DNA from: Herbaspirillum hiltneri N3
GTDB lineage: Bacteria; Pseudomonadota; Gammaproteobacteria; Burkholderiales; Burkholderiaceae_D
Assembly (NCBI RefSeq): GCF_001267925.1
Contig: NZ_CP011409.1
Coordinates: 1,178,001-1,242,000, forward strand
Reading direction: 5' to 3'
Length of the DNA stretch: 64,000 bases
The position numbers and the translations under genes are program-made. Positions 35,158 through 45,491 of this stretch are shown here, one piece after another (position 1 is the first letter of the stretch; each line of letters begins with the position of its first letter). Under the pieces are notes generated by a model. It did not search any database, was not told the origin of the DNA, and saw nothing but the letters and a program-made list of their open reading frames with translations.

Positions 35158-37644
35158 ATGATCTTGTGGCTAGTGCTTTTCGTGGCGGGCGCCCTGGCGC
35201 TGATGATGATGCGCGCCGGCGCATGGACCTGGCTGGTGGCGGAGCTGGCCTGGATATGGATAGGCGGCATGACCGACCAGGCCAATGCGGTCGCCTGCGT
35301 GCTGCTGGCGATTCTGCTGGGCGTGCCGACCCTGCTGGTGGCGATCAAGTCGGTGCGGGAGACGCTGATCACGCGTCCGGCGCTCGACATTTTCCGCAAG
35401 ATATTGCCCAGCATGTCGGCGACGGAACGCGACGCCATCGAAGCCGGGACGGTCTGGTGGGACGCCGAGCTGTTTTCCGGCAAGCCCGACTGGGACAAGC
35501 TGATGCGATTGCCGCCGCCGGCGCTGACGGCCGAAGAGCAATCCTTTCTCGACAACGAAGTCACGCAGCTGTGCGCCATGGTCAGCGACTGGGACACCTC
35601 GGTCGTGTGGCAGGACCTGCAGCCGGAAGCCTGGCAGTTCGTCAAGGACAAGGGCTTCCTCGGCATGATCATTCCCAAGCAATACGGCGGCAAGCAGTTC
35701 TCGGCGTACATGCATTCCCAGGTCATCATGAAGTTGTCCTCGCGCTGTTCGGTGGCGGCGATTTCGGTGATGGTGCCGAACTCGCTGGGGCCAGCCGAAC
35801 TGCTGCTGCATTACGGCACCGAAGAGCAAAAGAACCACTACCTGCCGCGCCTCGCCCGCGGCGAAGAGATCCCGTGCTTCGCGCTCACCAGTCCTTACGC
35901 CGGCTCCGACGCCGCGGCGATTCCCGACATCGGCGTGGTCTGCAAGGGCATGCATGAAGGGCGCGAAGTGATCGGTTTCCGCGTCACCTGGGCCAAGCGC
36001 TACATCACGCTGGCGCCGGTCGCCACCGTGCTCGGCCTGGCCTTCCGCGCGCACGATCCCGACCATCTGCTGAGCGACAACGCCGAGCCCGGCATCACCT
36101 GCGCGCTGATCCCGACCAGCCATCCGGGTGTGGTCACGGGGCGCCGCCACTGGCCGCTTAACGCGGTATTCCAGAACGGGCCCACGTCGGGCGAGAACGT
36201 CTTCATCCCGGTGGACTGGGTCATCGGCGGCCAGGCGCAGGTCGGCAAGGGCTGGCGCATGCTGATGGAATGCCTGGCGGCAGGACGGGCGATTTCGCTG
36301 CCGTCATCGAGCGTGGGCTTTTCCAAGATGGCGGTGCGCGGCACCAGCGCCTACACCGCCATGCGGCGCCAGTTCAAGATCGCCATCGGCAAGTTCGAAG
36401 GCATCCAGGAAGCGCTGGCGCGCATGGGCGGCAACCTCTACATGATGGACGCCACGCGCCGGCTGTCGTCGCTGGCGGTGGATGCCGGCGAGAAGCCGTC
36501 GGTCATTTCGGCGATCTCCAAATACCACGTCACCGAACGCGGCCGCATGCTGGTCAACGACGGCATGGACGTGATCGGCGGCAAGGGCATCTGCATGGGG
36601 CCGGGCAATTTCCTGGCGCGCGTGTACCAGCAGATTCCGATCGCCATCACGGTCGAAGGCGCCAACATCCTGACGCGCTGCCTGATCATCTTCGGGCAGG
36701 GCGCGATCCGCTGCCATCCCTACGTGCTCAAGGAAATGGCCGCGGCGGCCGACGAGGACCACGACCGCGCGCTGCAAGATTTCGACAAGGCCTTCTTCGG
36801 CCACCTGAGTTTCGTCGCCGCGAATATGGCGCGTTCGCTGGTGGCAGGTCTCAGCGGCGGACTGCTGGCTTCGGCGCCGAACGCGGCGGCGGAAGAGACG
36901 CGCGTCTACTACCGGGCGGTGGCGCGCATGTCGGCCTGTTTCTCGCTGCTGACCGATGTGTCGATGTTCGTGCTGGGCGGTTCGCTCAAATTCCGCGAGC
37001 GCATTTCCGGACGCCTCGGCGATGTGTTGTCGCAGCTTTACCTGATCTCGGCGACCCTCAAGCGCTATGAAGACGACGGCCGCCAGAGCGCCGACCTGCC
37101 GTATGTCGCGTGGTCGGTGCAAGACGCCCTGCATCGCGCCCAGGAGGCCATCATCGACGTGCTCGAGAACTTCCCCAATCCGTTCATCGCGTTTGCGCTG
37201 CGGATCTGGATGTTCCCGCTCGGCCTGTCGTTCCGCAAGCCGTCCGACCGGCTCGCCAGCGAAGTGGCGCTGGCGATGCAGACGCCGGGCGCGGCGCGCG
37301 ACCGGCTGGTAGTGGATGCCTACCAGCCCGATTTCAGTACCGATCCCCTGGGTAGCGGCGAGCACGCCTTCAATCTGCTGCCGCAAGTCCACGAAATCGA
37401 AGCGCGCTTGAAGCAGTCGGTGAAGGACGGCGTGCTGCCGGCGATACCGCAAAGCCTGATCGAGATGCGGCGCTGGAATGCGCGCGCAATGGAGCAGGGA
37501 CTGATCAGCGTCGACGAGCGCGTAGTGCTGGACGACTTTGCGCATTACGGCAACCTCACGGTGCAGGTCGATGATTTCGACGCCGGTTTCGACATGAAGG
37601 ATGCCTTGCAAAAAGGACAAGCACCGGAAATCATCACCGGTTGA
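35158..37644 (+). CDS. fadE: Acyl-CoA dehydrogenase FadE
   Basis: An 828-residue enzyme of the large FadE type performing the first step of fatty-acid beta-oxidation. Two N-terminal hydrophobic segments (about 1-60) suggest membrane association. The core has FALTSPYAGSDAA, the flavin-binding region and VEGANILTRCLIIFGQGAIRCHPY, where Glu500 is the likely catalytic base. A C-terminal DUF1974-like domain follows. Length matches E. coli FadE (814). GGGAGA precedes the ATG. It appears to be monocistronic. Confidence 0.95.
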   Translation: MILWLVLFVAGALALMMMRAGAWTWLVAELAWIWIGGMTDQANAVACVLLAILLGVPTLLVAIKSVRETLITRPALDIFRKILPSMSATERDAIEAGTVWWDAELFSGKPDWDKLMRLPPPALTAEEQSFLDNEVTQLCAMVSDWDTSVVWQDLQPEAWQFVKDKGFLGMIIPKQYGGKQFSAYMHSQVIMKLSSRCSVAAISVMVPNSLGPAELLLHYGTEEQKNHYLPRLARGEEIPCFALTSPYAGSDAAAIPDIGVVCKGMHEGREVIGFRVTWAKRYITLAPVATVLGLAFRAHDPDHLLSDNAEPGITCALIPTSHPGVVTGRRHWPLNAVFQNGPTSGENVFIPVDWVIGGQAQVGKGWRMLMECLAAGRAISLPSSSVGFSKMAVRGTSAYTAMRRQFKIAIGKFEGIQEALARMGGNLYMMDATRRLSSLAVDAGEKPSVISAISKYHVTERGRMLVNDGMDVIGGKGICMGPGNFLARVYQQIPIAITVEGANILTRCLIIFGQGAIRCHPYVLKEMAAAADEDHDRALQDFDKAFFGHLSFVAANMARSLVAGLSGGLLASAPNAAAEETRVYYRAVARMSACFSLLTDVSMFVLGGSLKFRERISGRLGDVLSQLYLISATLKRYEDDGRQSADLPYVAWSVQDALHRAQEAIIDVLENFPNPFIAFALRIWMFPLGLSFRKPSDRLASEVALAMQTPGAARDRLVVDAYQPDFSTDPLGSGEHAFNLLPQVHEIEARLKQSVKDGVLPAIPQSLIEMRRWNARAMEQGLISVDERVVLDDFAHYGNLTVQVDDFDAGFDMKDALQKGQAPEIITG

Positions 37645-37846
37645 GGGGCGAAGGGCCGCGGAGCAGGGGGGATGGTCGGAGACGGTCTTTGTCCGGGTTT
37701 GCTTGACAATCCGCACAATCCGTCCAGTCCGTCTCGCCCGTGCGGCTGTTTCGGCGGGCTGTAACGTCGTATAATGTCGGTCATCATCGCTCAACGAGAC
37801 GTCTGTTCAAGGCGTCGCTTCTTTTTAGCCTCTTACCGATATCGCC

Positions 37847-38143
37847 ATGTCCACTACGTCGAACAGCCTCGCCACCGAACAAAACGCTTCGCCCGCATTC
37901 CGCTGGCTCAATCCCTACCGTCCCACCAAGTTCAACGTCATCGTCGGCCTCGGCATCGCCGCCATCGTGCTGGCGCTGATCAATCTGCTGGTGCCGGGAG
38001 AATTCGGCGCCACCGCCTACCTCTCGACCATTGCCGCCGGCGCCATCGCTTACGTGCTGGCCGAAGTGCTGTTGGTCACCATCGTGGTGGTGGGGCCGTT
38101 CGCCGCATTCGTGTATGGCGTGATCGCGTTCTTTGCGCGCTGA
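37847..38143 (+). CDS. Small membrane protein of unknown function
   Basis: The 98-residue protein has a hydrophilic N terminus with NPYRPTKFNVIVG, then three hydrophobic segments (about 30-50, 57-74, 76-95). A TATAAT box at 37770-37775 lies upstream and a strong terminator follows the stop, so it is probably a single expressed gene. I do not recognise the family. Confidence 0.65.
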   Translation: MSTTSNSLATEQNASPAFRWLNPYRPTKFNVIVGLGIAAIVLALINLLVPGEFGATAYLSTIAAGAIAYVLAEVLLVTIVVVGPFAAFVYGVIAFFAR

Positions 38144-38164
38144 ACTTAACGCGAGCAAGGAAAT

Positions 38165-38191
38165 AAAAGGCCGGTGAGAACCGGCCTTTTT
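38165..38191 (+). terminator. Terminator after the small membrane protein gene
   Basis: AAAGGCCGGT and ACCGGCCTTT form a perfect 10-bp stem with loop GAGA followed by a T-run, 22 bp after the stop codon. Confidence 0.9.
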
Positions 38192-38331
38192 CATGAGCGA
38201 TGCCGAAATCCGTATTCCCCACGCGCAATAATTCATTGGAAACCTGCAAGCGCCCGGAATAACATGGCGGCCTCATCCGCGCGCCGCGATCCGGCGCCGC
38301 ACGTTCAATGCTTCAACCACAAGGACAACAC

Positions 38332-39309
38332 ATGCAAACACGCAAGCTCGCCCGCGATGGCCTGACCGTTCCCGAAGTCGGTCTCGGCTGCTGGCAACTC
38401 GGCGGCGGCTGGGGCGATCACTGGGATAACGATATCGCCCAGCAGACGCTGGCGCAAGCCTATGCCACCGGCGTCCGCTTCATCGACACCGCCGACGTCT
38501 ACGGCGACGGCGCCAGCGAACGTTCTATCGGCCAGTTCCTGACCTCGCACAAGGACCTCACCGTCGCCACCAAGCTCGGCCGCGGCGCCATCTATCCGGA
38601 CGGCTACAGCCGCGAAGCCGTGCGCACGGCGACGCAGCGCTCGCTCGAGCGCCTCGGTGTCGACAAGCTCGACCTGACGCAACTGCACTGCGTGCCGCCG
38701 GCCGTGCTCAAGGACGGCAAGATTTTCGACTGGATGCGCGAGTTGCGCGATGACGGCCTGATCACGCGCTTCGGCGCCAGCGTCGAAAGCGTGGAAGAAG
38801 GCCTGTTGTGCCTGGAGCAGGAAGGCATGACTTCGCTGCAGATCATCTTCAACATTTTCCGCCAGAAACCCCTCGCCGAATTGCTGCCGCAGGCAAAAGA
38901 AAAGGGCGTCGGCATCATCGTCCGGCTGCCGCTGGCCAGCGGTCTGCTGAGCGGCAAGATGACGCGCGCCACCACCTTCAAGCCGGACGATCATCGCAAC
39001 TTCAACCGCGACGGCCAGCAGTTCAACGTAGGCGAAACCTTCGCCGGTCTCGAGTTCGCCACCGGCGTCGACCTGGCGCAGGAAATCGCCGCACTGGTCC
39101 CGGCTGGCATGAGCATGCCGCAGATGGCGCTGCGCTGGATCCTTGACCACGACGCCGTGTCGGTGATCATTCCGGGTGCGAGCTCGCCGGCGCAGGTGCT
39201 GTCGAACGCCGGCGCAGCGGCGCTGGCGCCGCTGCCGGCTGAACTGCACGACAAGCTGGCGGCGCTATATCGCGACAAGATCCACGCAGCGATTCGCGGA
39301 CCGTACTAA
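38332..39309 (+). CDS. Aldo/keto reductase
   Basis: A 325-residue NADPH-type oxidoreductase with the TIM-barrel AKR fold. The tetrad is seen at Asp52 (FIDTADVYG), Tyr57, Lys81 (TKLGRG) and His119 (LTQLHCVP); the cofactor segment VIIPGASSPAQV lies near the C terminus. I start at the ATG at 38332 because AAGGA sits nine bases upstream. Its natural aldehyde or ketone substrate is unknown. Confidence 0.9.
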   Translation: MQTRKLARDGLTVPEVGLGCWQLGGGWGDHWDNDIAQQTLAQAYATGVRFIDTADVYGDGASERSIGQFLTSHKDLTVATKLGRGAIYPDGYSREAVRTATQRSLERLGVDKLDLTQLHCVPPAVLKDGKIFDWMRELRDDGLITRFGASVESVEEGLLCLEQEGMTSLQIIFNIFRQKPLAELLPQAKEKGVGIIVRLPLASGLLSGKMTRATTFKPDDHRNFNRDGQQFNVGETFAGLEFATGVDLAQEIAALVPAGMSMPQMALRWILDHDAVSVIIPGASSPAQVLSNAGAAALAPLPAELHDKLAALYRDKIHAAIRGPY

Positions 39310-39333
39310 GCACTGATTCAGCGCCGTCCAAAG

Positions 39334-39366
39334 AAAAAGCCCACGACCGCAAGGCGTGGGCTTTTT
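39334..39366. terminator. Bidirectional terminator between AKR and chemoreceptor genes
   Basis: AAAAAGCCCACG (39334-39345) pairs perfectly with CGTGGGCTTTTT (39355-39366), giving U-tracts in both directions for two convergent genes. Confidence 0.92.
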
Positions 39367-39392
39367 CCATTGCGCGGACAGCGGCGCCGGGG

Positions 39393-40940
39393 TCAGAGCT
39401 TGAACACGCCCACCACCTTCACCAGGTTGTCGCCTTGCTGCTGCATGGATTTCGACGCGGCGGCGGCTTCTTCCACCAGTGCGGCATTCTGCTGCGTGAC
39501 TTCGTCCATCTGCGTGATGGCCAGGTTGACCTGGTCGATGCCTTCGCTTTGTTCGTGGCTGGCGACGGCGATTTCCTTGATCATGTCGCTGACCTTGCGG
39601 ATGCTCTCGACCACTTCGTTCATGGTCTGTCCGGCCTGGCCCACCAGGTCCGAACCGGTGCGCACTTCCTGCACCGAGCCGTCGATGAGCGACTTGATTT
39701 CCTTGGCGGCGGCTGCCGAGCGTTGCGCCAGGCTGCGTACTTCCGACGCCACCACGGCGAAGCCGCGGCCTTGTTCGCCGGCGCGCGCCGCTTCGACTGC
39801 GGCGTTCAAGGCGAGGATATTGGTCTGGAACGCGATGCCGTCGATCACGCTGATGATCTCGACGATCTTCTTCGACGAGGCGTTGATCGAGTCCATGGTC
39901 TGCACCACTTTCTCGACCACATGTCCGCCTTCTTCGGCGACCGTCGAGGCCGATACGGCGAGTTCGCTGGCCTGCTTGGCGTTGGCGGCGTTCTGCCTCA
40001 CGGTGGAGGTGATTTCTTCCATGGCCGAGGCGGTTTCTTCCAGCGAGCTCGCCTGTTCTTCGGTACGGTTGGACAGGTCCATGTTGCCGTGAGCAATCTC
40101 GTCGACCGATTCCTTGATCGAGTCGGTGGCCTTGAGGATGTTGTTGACCGTGTCGACCATGCGGTCGCGCGTGTAGGCGATCGAGGACACCAGGCTGGCT
40201 TCGTCACCCTTGCGCACGGCGATCACGCCGGTCAGATCGCCTTCGGCAATCTTGCGCGCGATCTGCGACGCTGCGGCCGGCTCGCCGCCGATGGAGCGGT
40301 AGATGTTGCGCACCACCAGCATGGCGATCGCCGACATGACCGCGCCGAGGATCAGCAGCACCACGCCGGCCTTGATCAGCGAGCGATAGAAGTCGGCCTG
40401 GATGTCGTCCTGATACACACTGGCGACAAAGTCCAGGTTCCATGGCTTGAAGCGTTTGACGAAGCCCATCTTGGAGCTGGGCTTGTCTTCGTTCGGACGC
40501 GGCCACCAGTATTCGAGGAAACCTTCGCCGGCGGCCGACGAGCCGGTTGCGGCGATCATCTTGTAGAGTTCATTGCCCTTGGCGTCCTTGAAGTCGATCA
40601 TGTTCTTGCCGTTGATCTTGGGGCTCATCGGATGCATGACAACCACTGAGTCGGCCCCCACCAGCGTGATGTAGCCGCTGCCGGTATAGCGCTGGTCTGC
40701 CACGCGCGCGATGGCTTGCTTGCGCGCATCATCCGCCGGGATCTTGCCGTCGGCCGATTGCTTGTACAGGCCGGCAACGATGGAGTAAGACATTTCGGTG
40801 ATATCGATCAGCGCGCGCTGGCGATCGGCGATCTGCAAATTCCTGGTTTCATAGATATTCCACAGGGACAGCGCAAACAGAGCTATCCAGGAAAAAATCA
40901 GTGGCAGCCAGAGCTTCTGCTTCAAAGACATGTTGTTCAC
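39393..40940 (-). CDS. Methyl-accepting chemotaxis protein with periplasmic Cache domain
   Basis: A 515-residue chemoreceptor. A transmembrane helix (about 12-30), a periplasmic single-Cache domain ([64 protein letters not shown]) and a second helix (about 190-210) precede HAMP and the signalling hairpin with [27 protein letters not shown] prefer the GTG at 40940, which has AAGGGGAA six bases upstream; an ATG three codons later lacks a good site. Ligand unknown; Cache domains often bind organic or amino acids. Confidence 0.92.
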   Translation of the reverse strand: MNNMSLKQKLWLPLIFSWIALFALSLWNIYETRNLQIADRQRALIDITEMSYSIVAGLYKQSADGKIPADDARKQAIARVADQRYTGSGYITLVGADSVVVMHPMSPKINGKNMIDFKDAKGNELYKMIAATGSSAAGEGFLEYWWPRPNEDKPSSKMGFVKRFKPWNLDFVASVYQDDIQADFYRSLIKAGVVLLILGAVMSAIAMLVVRNIYRSIGGEPAAASQIARKIAEGDLTGVIAVRKGDEASLVSSIAYTRDRMVDTVNNILKATDSIKESVDEIAHGNMDLSNRTEEQASSLEETASAMEEITSTVRQNAANAKQASELAVSASTVAEEGGHVVEKVVQTMDSINASSKKIVEIISVIDGIAFQTNILALNAAVEAARAGEQGRGFAVVASEVRSLAQRSAAAAKEIKSLIDGSVQEVRTGSDLVGQAGQTMNEVVESIRKVSDMIKEIAVASHEQSEGIDQVNLAITQMDEVTQQNAALVEEAAAASKSMQQQGDNLVKVVGVFKL

Positions 40941-41112
40941 TACGAGTTCCCCTTTAGACATGCCCGCCGGAAGACGGGCAAAATTTCCCTGAGCACACAA
41001 TTTTTATTGCCTTGCGAAAACATACGCAGGCGTAGTTTTTTTGAAAATCTTAGCATGCAACGAACAGGCGAAAGCCAAGAAATGAGGGGTAAAGCCTCAG
41101 TGTTTTTCCGAT

Positions 41113-41151
41113 AAAAAAAGCGGTACCCCCGTCAGGCGACGGAGATACCGC
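41113..41151 (-). terminator. Terminator of the 5-oxoprolinase gene
   Basis: GCGGTA (41120-41125) pairs with TACCGC (41146-41151) and an inner CCGTC/GACGG stem; the A-run 41113-41119 gives the U-tract on the minus strand. Confidence 0.85.
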
Positions 41152-41198
41152 AAAGGGACGACTGCTCAAGAGAAACGATTTACATCAATGCCGCAACC

Positions 41199-44100
41199 TC
41201 AGGCCGGCTTGCCATAGCCCCCGCCTCCCGGGGTGGAAATCACGAACACGTCGCCCGGCTGCATGTCGATGCTGGCGACGAAGCCCAGTTCTTCCTGCGT
41301 ACCGTCCTTGCGGATGACGGTATTGCGTCCGCACTGGCCGGGCTCGCCGCCGGCCGCGCCGAACGGCGGCACGATGCGGTTGTTGGACAGGATCGAGGCC
41401 GTCATCGGCTCCAGGAAGCGGATCTTGCGAACACCGCCGTTGCCGCCGTGCCACTGGCCGGCGCCGCCCGAGTTTGCGCGGATCTCATAGCTTTCCAGGC
41501 GGACCGGATAGCGCCACTCGAGGATTTCGGGATCGGTCAGGCGCGAGTTGGTCATGTGCGTCTGCACCACGTCGGTGCCGTTGAAGCCCTGGCCCGCGCC
41601 GGAGCCGCCCGAGATGGTTTCGTAGTACTGATGCCGGCCATTGCCGAAGGTGAAGTTGTTCATCGTGCCCGGCGCCGACGCCAGCACGCCGAGCGCACCG
41701 TACAGCGCATTGGTGATGCAGCTCGATGTCTCGACGTTGCCCGACACCACCGCCGCCGGATAGCGCGGATTGAGCATCGAGCCTTCCGGAATGATCACGT
41801 TGAGCGGCTTGAGGCAGCCGGCGTTGAGCGGGATCTCGTCATCCACCAGCGTGCGGAACACATACAGCACCGCCGCCATGCAGATCGCGCTGGGGGCGTT
41901 GAAGTTGTTGTCGAGCTGCGGCGAGGTGCCGGTGAAGTCGATGTCGGCGGTGCGCTCGGCGTGGTTCACGCGGATCGCCACCTTGATCACCGCGCCGTTG
42001 TCGAGCCGGTAATCGTAGCTGCTGTCCTTGAGCAGCGTGATGACGCGGCGCACGGCTTCTTCGGCGTTGTCCTGGACGTGACCCATGTAGGCCTGTACCA
42101 CTTCAAGACTGAAGTGATCGACCATCTTCAGCAACTCGTCGACGCCCTTTTGGTTGGCGGCGATCTGCGCCTGCAGGTCGGCCAGGTTCTGCGCGATGTT
42201 GCGCGCCGGGTAGGGGCCGGAGCCGAGCAGGGCGATGGTTTCCTGTTCGAGGAAACGTCCTGCGCGCACCAGCTGGAAGTTGTTGATCAGGATGCCTTCT
42301 TCCTCCACCACAGTGCTGTTGGCCGGCATCGAGCCCGGCGTGATGCCGCCGATGTCCGAGTGGTGGCCGCGCGAACCGACGTAGAACAGGATGTCGCGGC
42401 CGTCCTTGTCGAAGGCCGGCGTGATCACCGTGATGTCCGGCAAATGCGTGCCGCCGTGGTAGGGATCGTTGAGCATGAAGACGTCGCCCGGCTGCATCTT
42501 GCCCGCGTTCTCGCGGATGATGGTGCGGATGCTCTCGCCCATCGAGCCGAGATGCACCGGGATGTGCGGTGCGTTGGCAATCAGGTTGCCCTGCGCATCG
42601 AACAGCGCGCACGAAAAGTCCAGGCGCTCCTTGATGTTGACCGAGAAAGCGGTGTTCTGCAGGCGCAGGCCCATCTGTTCGGCGATGCTCATGAACAGGT
42701 TGTTGAACACTTCCAGCATCACCGGATCGGCCGTGGTCCCGATCGCCTTGCGCTGCGTGCGCGCCTGGTAGCGCTGCATCACCAGATGGTTCAGCGGCGT
42801 CACTTCGGCCAGCCAGCCCGGTTCGACGATGTTGGTGGCGTTCTTTTCAGCGATGATCGCGGGACCGTGCACGACGTCGCCAGGACGCATGTCTTCGCGG
42901 CGATACAGCGCGGTGTCGTGCCATTGCCCGCCGGAGAACAGCTGCACGGTCTCGGCCGACGCCAGCGCGCCATCGCGCGGCGGCAACTGCTCGGATCTTT
43001 CTTCACGGTCGGTGGAGACGCCGATCGCTTCCACCGAGATGGCTTCGATGATCAGGGTCTTTTCCGGCATCAGGAAGGAATAGCGCTTCTTGTAGGCGGC
43101 CTCGAACTGCTCAACCATGCCGGCGATATCGCCGAAGGCCACCACGATCACCGAATCGGTGCCGTCGTAGCGCAGGTGGGCGCGTTTGATCACGTCGATC
43201 TGCGCAGGCGTCACGCCTTGCGCCAGGAGGTCGTCGGCGGCTTGCGTGGCGAGCTTGTTCAGTTCCGCATCGAGCGTGCCGACCGAGCCGGTCGACAAGG
43301 CCAGTTCCATTGCCTGTTCACGCATCGCGGTCTGGTCCGCCAGGCCCATGCCGTAGGCCGACAGCACGCCGGCGAAGGGATGTGCGAACACGCGCGTCAT
43401 GCCGAGCGCGTCGGCGACCAGGCAGGCATGCTGGCCGCCGGCGCCGCCGAAGGTGGTCAGGGTGTAGTCGGTGACGTCGTGGCCGCGCTGCACTGAAATG
43501 AACTTGATCGCGTTGGCCATGTTGCCGACGGCGATTTCGATGAAGCCTTCGGCCACTTCTTCCGGCGTACGGCGGTTGCCGGTTTCCGCATGGATGCGGT
43601 CGGCCAGCTCGGTGAACTTGCGCACCACCGCGTCGCGGTCGAGCGCTTCATCGGCGGCCGGGCCGAACACTTTCGGGAAGTAGGCCGGCTGGATCTTGCC
43701 GAGCATGACGTTGCAATCGGTGACCGCCAGCTGGCCGCCGCGGCGATAGCTGGCCGGGCCGGGATTGGCGCCGGCGCTGTCCGGACCGACGCGGTAGCGG
43801 GTGCCGTCGAAATGCAGGATGGAGCCGCCGCCGGCGGCGACGGTGTGGATGCTCATCATCGGCGCACGCATGCGCACGCCGGCAACCTGGGTTTCGAATT
43901 CGCGTTCGAATTCGCCCGCATAGTGCGACACGTCGGTCGAGGTGCCGCCCATGTCGAAGCCGATGATCTTGTCGAAGCCGGCCGTCTCCGCCGTGCGCAC
44001 CATGCCGACGATGCCGCCGGCCGGCCCGGACAGGATCGAGTCCTTGCCCTGGAAGCGATGGGCGTCGGTCAGGCCGCCGTTGCTTTGCATGAACAGCAGG

Positions 44101-44825
44101 CGCACGCCCGCCATTTCGCCGGCGACCTGGTCGACGTAGCGGCGCAGGATGGGCGACAGGTAGGCATCGACCACGGTGGTGTCGCCGCGCGAGATCAGCT
44201 TCATCATCGGGCTGACTTCATGCGACACCGAGACTTGCGTATAGCCGAGTTCGGCGGCGATCGCGGCGAGTTTTTCTTCATGCGCGGTAAAGCGGTAGCC
44301 GTGCATCAGCACGATGGCGACGGCGCGATAGCCTTCTTCATATAAGGAAGCCAGTTTCCGGCGCACCGACACGGTGTCGAGCGGCTGCACCACCTCGCCA
44401 TGTGCGCTCAGGCGCTCGTCGACTTCCACGACTTTTTCGAACAGCAATTCCGGCAGCACGATGTTGCGGTCGAACAGGCGCGGACGATTTTGATAAGCGA
44501 TGCGCAATGCGTCGCGGAACCCTTTGGTGATCACCAATACGGTCGGGTCGCCCTTGCGCTCGAGCAGCGCATTGGTGGCGACGGTGGTGCCCATCTTCAC
44601 CGCTTCTACCTGCTGCGGCGAGATCGCTTCATCGGGTTTGAGTCCCAACAGGCGCTTGATGCCGGCCACGGCCGCGTCCTTGTATTGCTCGGGATTTTCG
44701 GACAGCAGCTTGTGCGTCAACAGGCTGCCGTCGGGCCGGCGCGCAACGATGTCGGTAAACGTGCCGCCGCGATCGATCCAGAACTGCCAGCGTTGTTCCC
44801 CCAGGGTGGTCTGCTCTTTATTCAT
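41199..44825 (-). CDS. 5-oxoprolinase (ATP-hydrolysing), HyuA-HyuB fusion
   Basis: The 1208-residue protein joins an N-terminal hydantoinase A-like half (about 1-690; [19 protein letters not shown] and [10 protein letters not shown] for ATP binding) and a C-terminal hydantoinase B-like half (about 705-1208; [50 protein letters not shown]). This fused layout and length are those of eukaryotic-type 5-oxoprolinase, which opens 5-oxo-L-proline to glutamate using ATP. Related fusions act on hydantoins or N-methylhydantoin, so the substrate is not proven. It is divergent from the importer and DUF1445 genes, which support a lactam substrate. Confidence 0.87.
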   Translation of the reverse strand: MNKEQTTLGEQRWQFWIDRGGTFTDIVARRPDGSLLTHKLLSENPEQYKDAAVAGIKRLLGLKPDEAISPQQVEAVKMGTTVATNALLERKGDPTVLVITKGFRDALRIAYQNRPRLFDRNIVLPELLFEKVVEVDERLSAHGEVVQPLDTVSVRRKLASLYEEGYRAVAIVLMHGYRFTAHEEKLAAIAAELGYTQVSVSHEVSPMMKLISRGDTTVVDAYLSPILRRYVDQVAGEMAGVRLLFMQSNGGLTDAHRFQGKDSILSGPAGGIVGMVRTAETAGFDKIIGFDMGGTSTDVSHYAGEFEREFETQVAGVRMRAPMMSIHTVAAGGGSILHFDGTRYRVGPDSAGANPGPASYRRGGQLAVTDCNVMLGKIQPAYFPKVFGPAADEALDRDAVVRKFTELADRIHAETGNRRTPEEVAEGFIEIAVGNMANAIKFISVQRGHDVTDYTLTTFGGAGGQHACLVADALGMTRVFAHPFAGVLSAYGMGLADQTAMREQAMELALSTGSVGTLDAELNKLATQAADDLLAQGVTPAQIDVIKRAHLRYDGTDSVIVVAFGDIAGMVEQFEAAYKKRYSFLMPEKTLIIEAISVEAIGVSTDREERSEQLPPRDGALASAETVQLFSGGQWHDTALYRREDMRPGDVVHGPAIIAEKNATNIVEPGWLAEVTPLNHLVMQRYQARTQRKAIGTTADPVMLEVFNNLFMSIAEQMGLRLQNTAFSVNIKERLDFSCALFDAQGNLIANAPHIPVHLGSMGESIRTIIRENAGKMQPGDVFMLNDPYHGGTHLPDITVITPAFDKDGRDILFYVGSRGHHSDIGGITPGSMPANSTVVEEEGILINNFQLVRAGRFLEQETIALLGSGPYPARNIAQNLADLQAQIAANQKGVDELLKMVDHFSLEVVQAYMGHVQDNAEEAVRRVITLLKDSSYDYRLDNGAVIKVAIRVNHAERTADIDFTGTSPQLDNNFNAPSAICMAAVLYVFRTLVDDEIPLNAGCLKPLNVIIPEGSMLNPRYPAAVVSGNVETSSCITNALYGALGVLASAPGTMNNFTFGNGRHQYYETISGGSGAGQGFNGTDVVQTHMTNSRLTDPEILEWRYPVRLESYEIRANSGGAGQWHGGNGGVRKIRFLEPMTASILSNNRIVPPFGAAGGEPGQCGRNTVIRKDGTQEELGFVASIDMQPGDVFVISTPGGGGYGKPA

Positions 44826-44887
44826 GGTGCATTGCCTTTCTCGATTGAACTTTCAGGTGCATTTTTATTGATGAATTATCGACATTT

Positions 44888-44904
44888 TGCACGTAAATTG
44901 TGCA
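44888..44904. promoter_or_regulatory. NtrC-like palindromic site
   Basis: TGCACGTAAATTGTGCA matches the NtrC consensus TGCACYAWWWTGGTGCA at 14 of 17 positions by eye. It lies about 145 bp upstream of the start expected from the sigma-54 promoter, the usual enhancer distance. A weaker half-match ends at 44861, four helical turns away. It could instead be an operator for the divergent 5-oxoprolinase gene. Confidence 0.5.
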
Positions 44905-45013
44905 ATTAAGGTCGAACGTTTTGCTGAGGAAACATCCGGAAAGTCCGTCAGATCCTCCTTAAAGCCTTGCTGCGTCTGTGTTTGTGTCTGAAGTGGCGAT
45001 AGCGTCGGAAAAC

Positions 45014-45029
45014 TGGCACGCGCTTTGCT
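45014..45029 (+). promoter_or_regulatory. Sigma-54 promoter of the liv-type operon
   Basis: TGGCACGCGCTTTGCT has the invariant GG (45015-45016) and GC (45027-45028) separated by exactly 10 bases, with the flanking TGGCAC and TTGCT of the consensus. It faces the ABC-transporter operon; transcription would start near 45040, leaving a leader of about 450 nt. Confidence 0.75.
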
Positions 45030-45063
45030 AATAACTCGTTAATGATTTGGCGATCATTTATTT

Positions 45064-45079
45064 TTATTAATGCTAATAA
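45064..45079. promoter_or_regulatory. AT-rich palindrome, candidate repressor site
   Basis: TTATTA-ATGC-TAATAA is a perfect palindrome ending four bases before the -35 box at 45084. Its place suits a MarR- or GntR-type repressor; the MarR-like gene at 54935 is one candidate. Confidence 0.4.
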
Positions 45080-45083
45080 TTTA

Positions 45084-45113
45084 TTGACATATTATCGATG
45101 AAACATATAGGAT
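45084..45113 (+). promoter_or_regulatory. Sigma-70-like promoter upstream of the leader ORF
   Basis: TTGACA at 45084-45089 is a perfect -35. The best -10 candidates are TATAGG (45106-45111, 16-bp spacer) or TAGGAT (45108-45113, 18-bp spacer), each 4 of 6. It would be a second start for the liv-type operon. Confidence 0.4.
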
Positions 45114-45140
45114 TCAAGAAAAAAATCAAGGAGACAAAAA

Positions 45141-45170
45141 ATGGCGAGAGAACCACGCATAACGCGGTGA
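45141..45170 (+). CDS. Nine-codon leader ORF
   Basis: AAGGAGA lies six bases before an ATG that opens MAREPRITR and then TGA. The ribosome binding site is as strong as that of any gene here, yet the frame ends after nine codons, three of them Arg. It may be a regulatory leader peptide for the transporter operon or the remnant start of a lost gene. Confidence 0.35.
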   Translation: MAREPRITR

Positions 45171-45491
45171 AGTGCAATCCAGCGCAATCACCGCCGCCAT
45201 TTTTCAAGCCTGCCCCCGACGTCGGCGAAATGCCGGCGAGCAGTAGCGCAAGTGCGGGGCAAGGCCATGAATCCTGAATTACGCAGTCGATAGAAGTCAG
45301 CGCAACACCAGCACATAAGTCCGTCCGGGCAACCGGACCGGAAACGGATCAACACAGCCTTCGCTTTTGCGGCGGCCGTGGGTTGGAAGTTTTGTGGTGA
45401 TTTTTTGGGTAGCTCCCGCTCTGGCGTCTACGGCGTCATGCGGTGGGGGGAATTTTTGGATGTCAGTCAATACAACAAGGAGCGTCTCATC
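45171..45491 (+). other. Long untranslated leader of the liv-type operon
   Basis: No gene is seen in these 321 bases. Structure includes CCGACGTCGG (45216-45225) and a perfect stem GTCCGG (45323-45328)/CCGGAC (45333-45338) capped by the GNRA tetraloop GCAA. No known riboswitch class was recognised. Confidence 0.4.

Noticed and set aside
41448..43496. 682-residue plus-strand frame over the 5-oxoprolinase gene
   Set aside because: Antisense to conserved HyuA/HyuB motifs; composition typical of a mirror frame.
45378..45491. 38-codon upstream extension of the binding-protein frame
   Set aside because: It would hide the signal peptide and has no ribosome binding site; AAGGAG supports the ATG at 45492.
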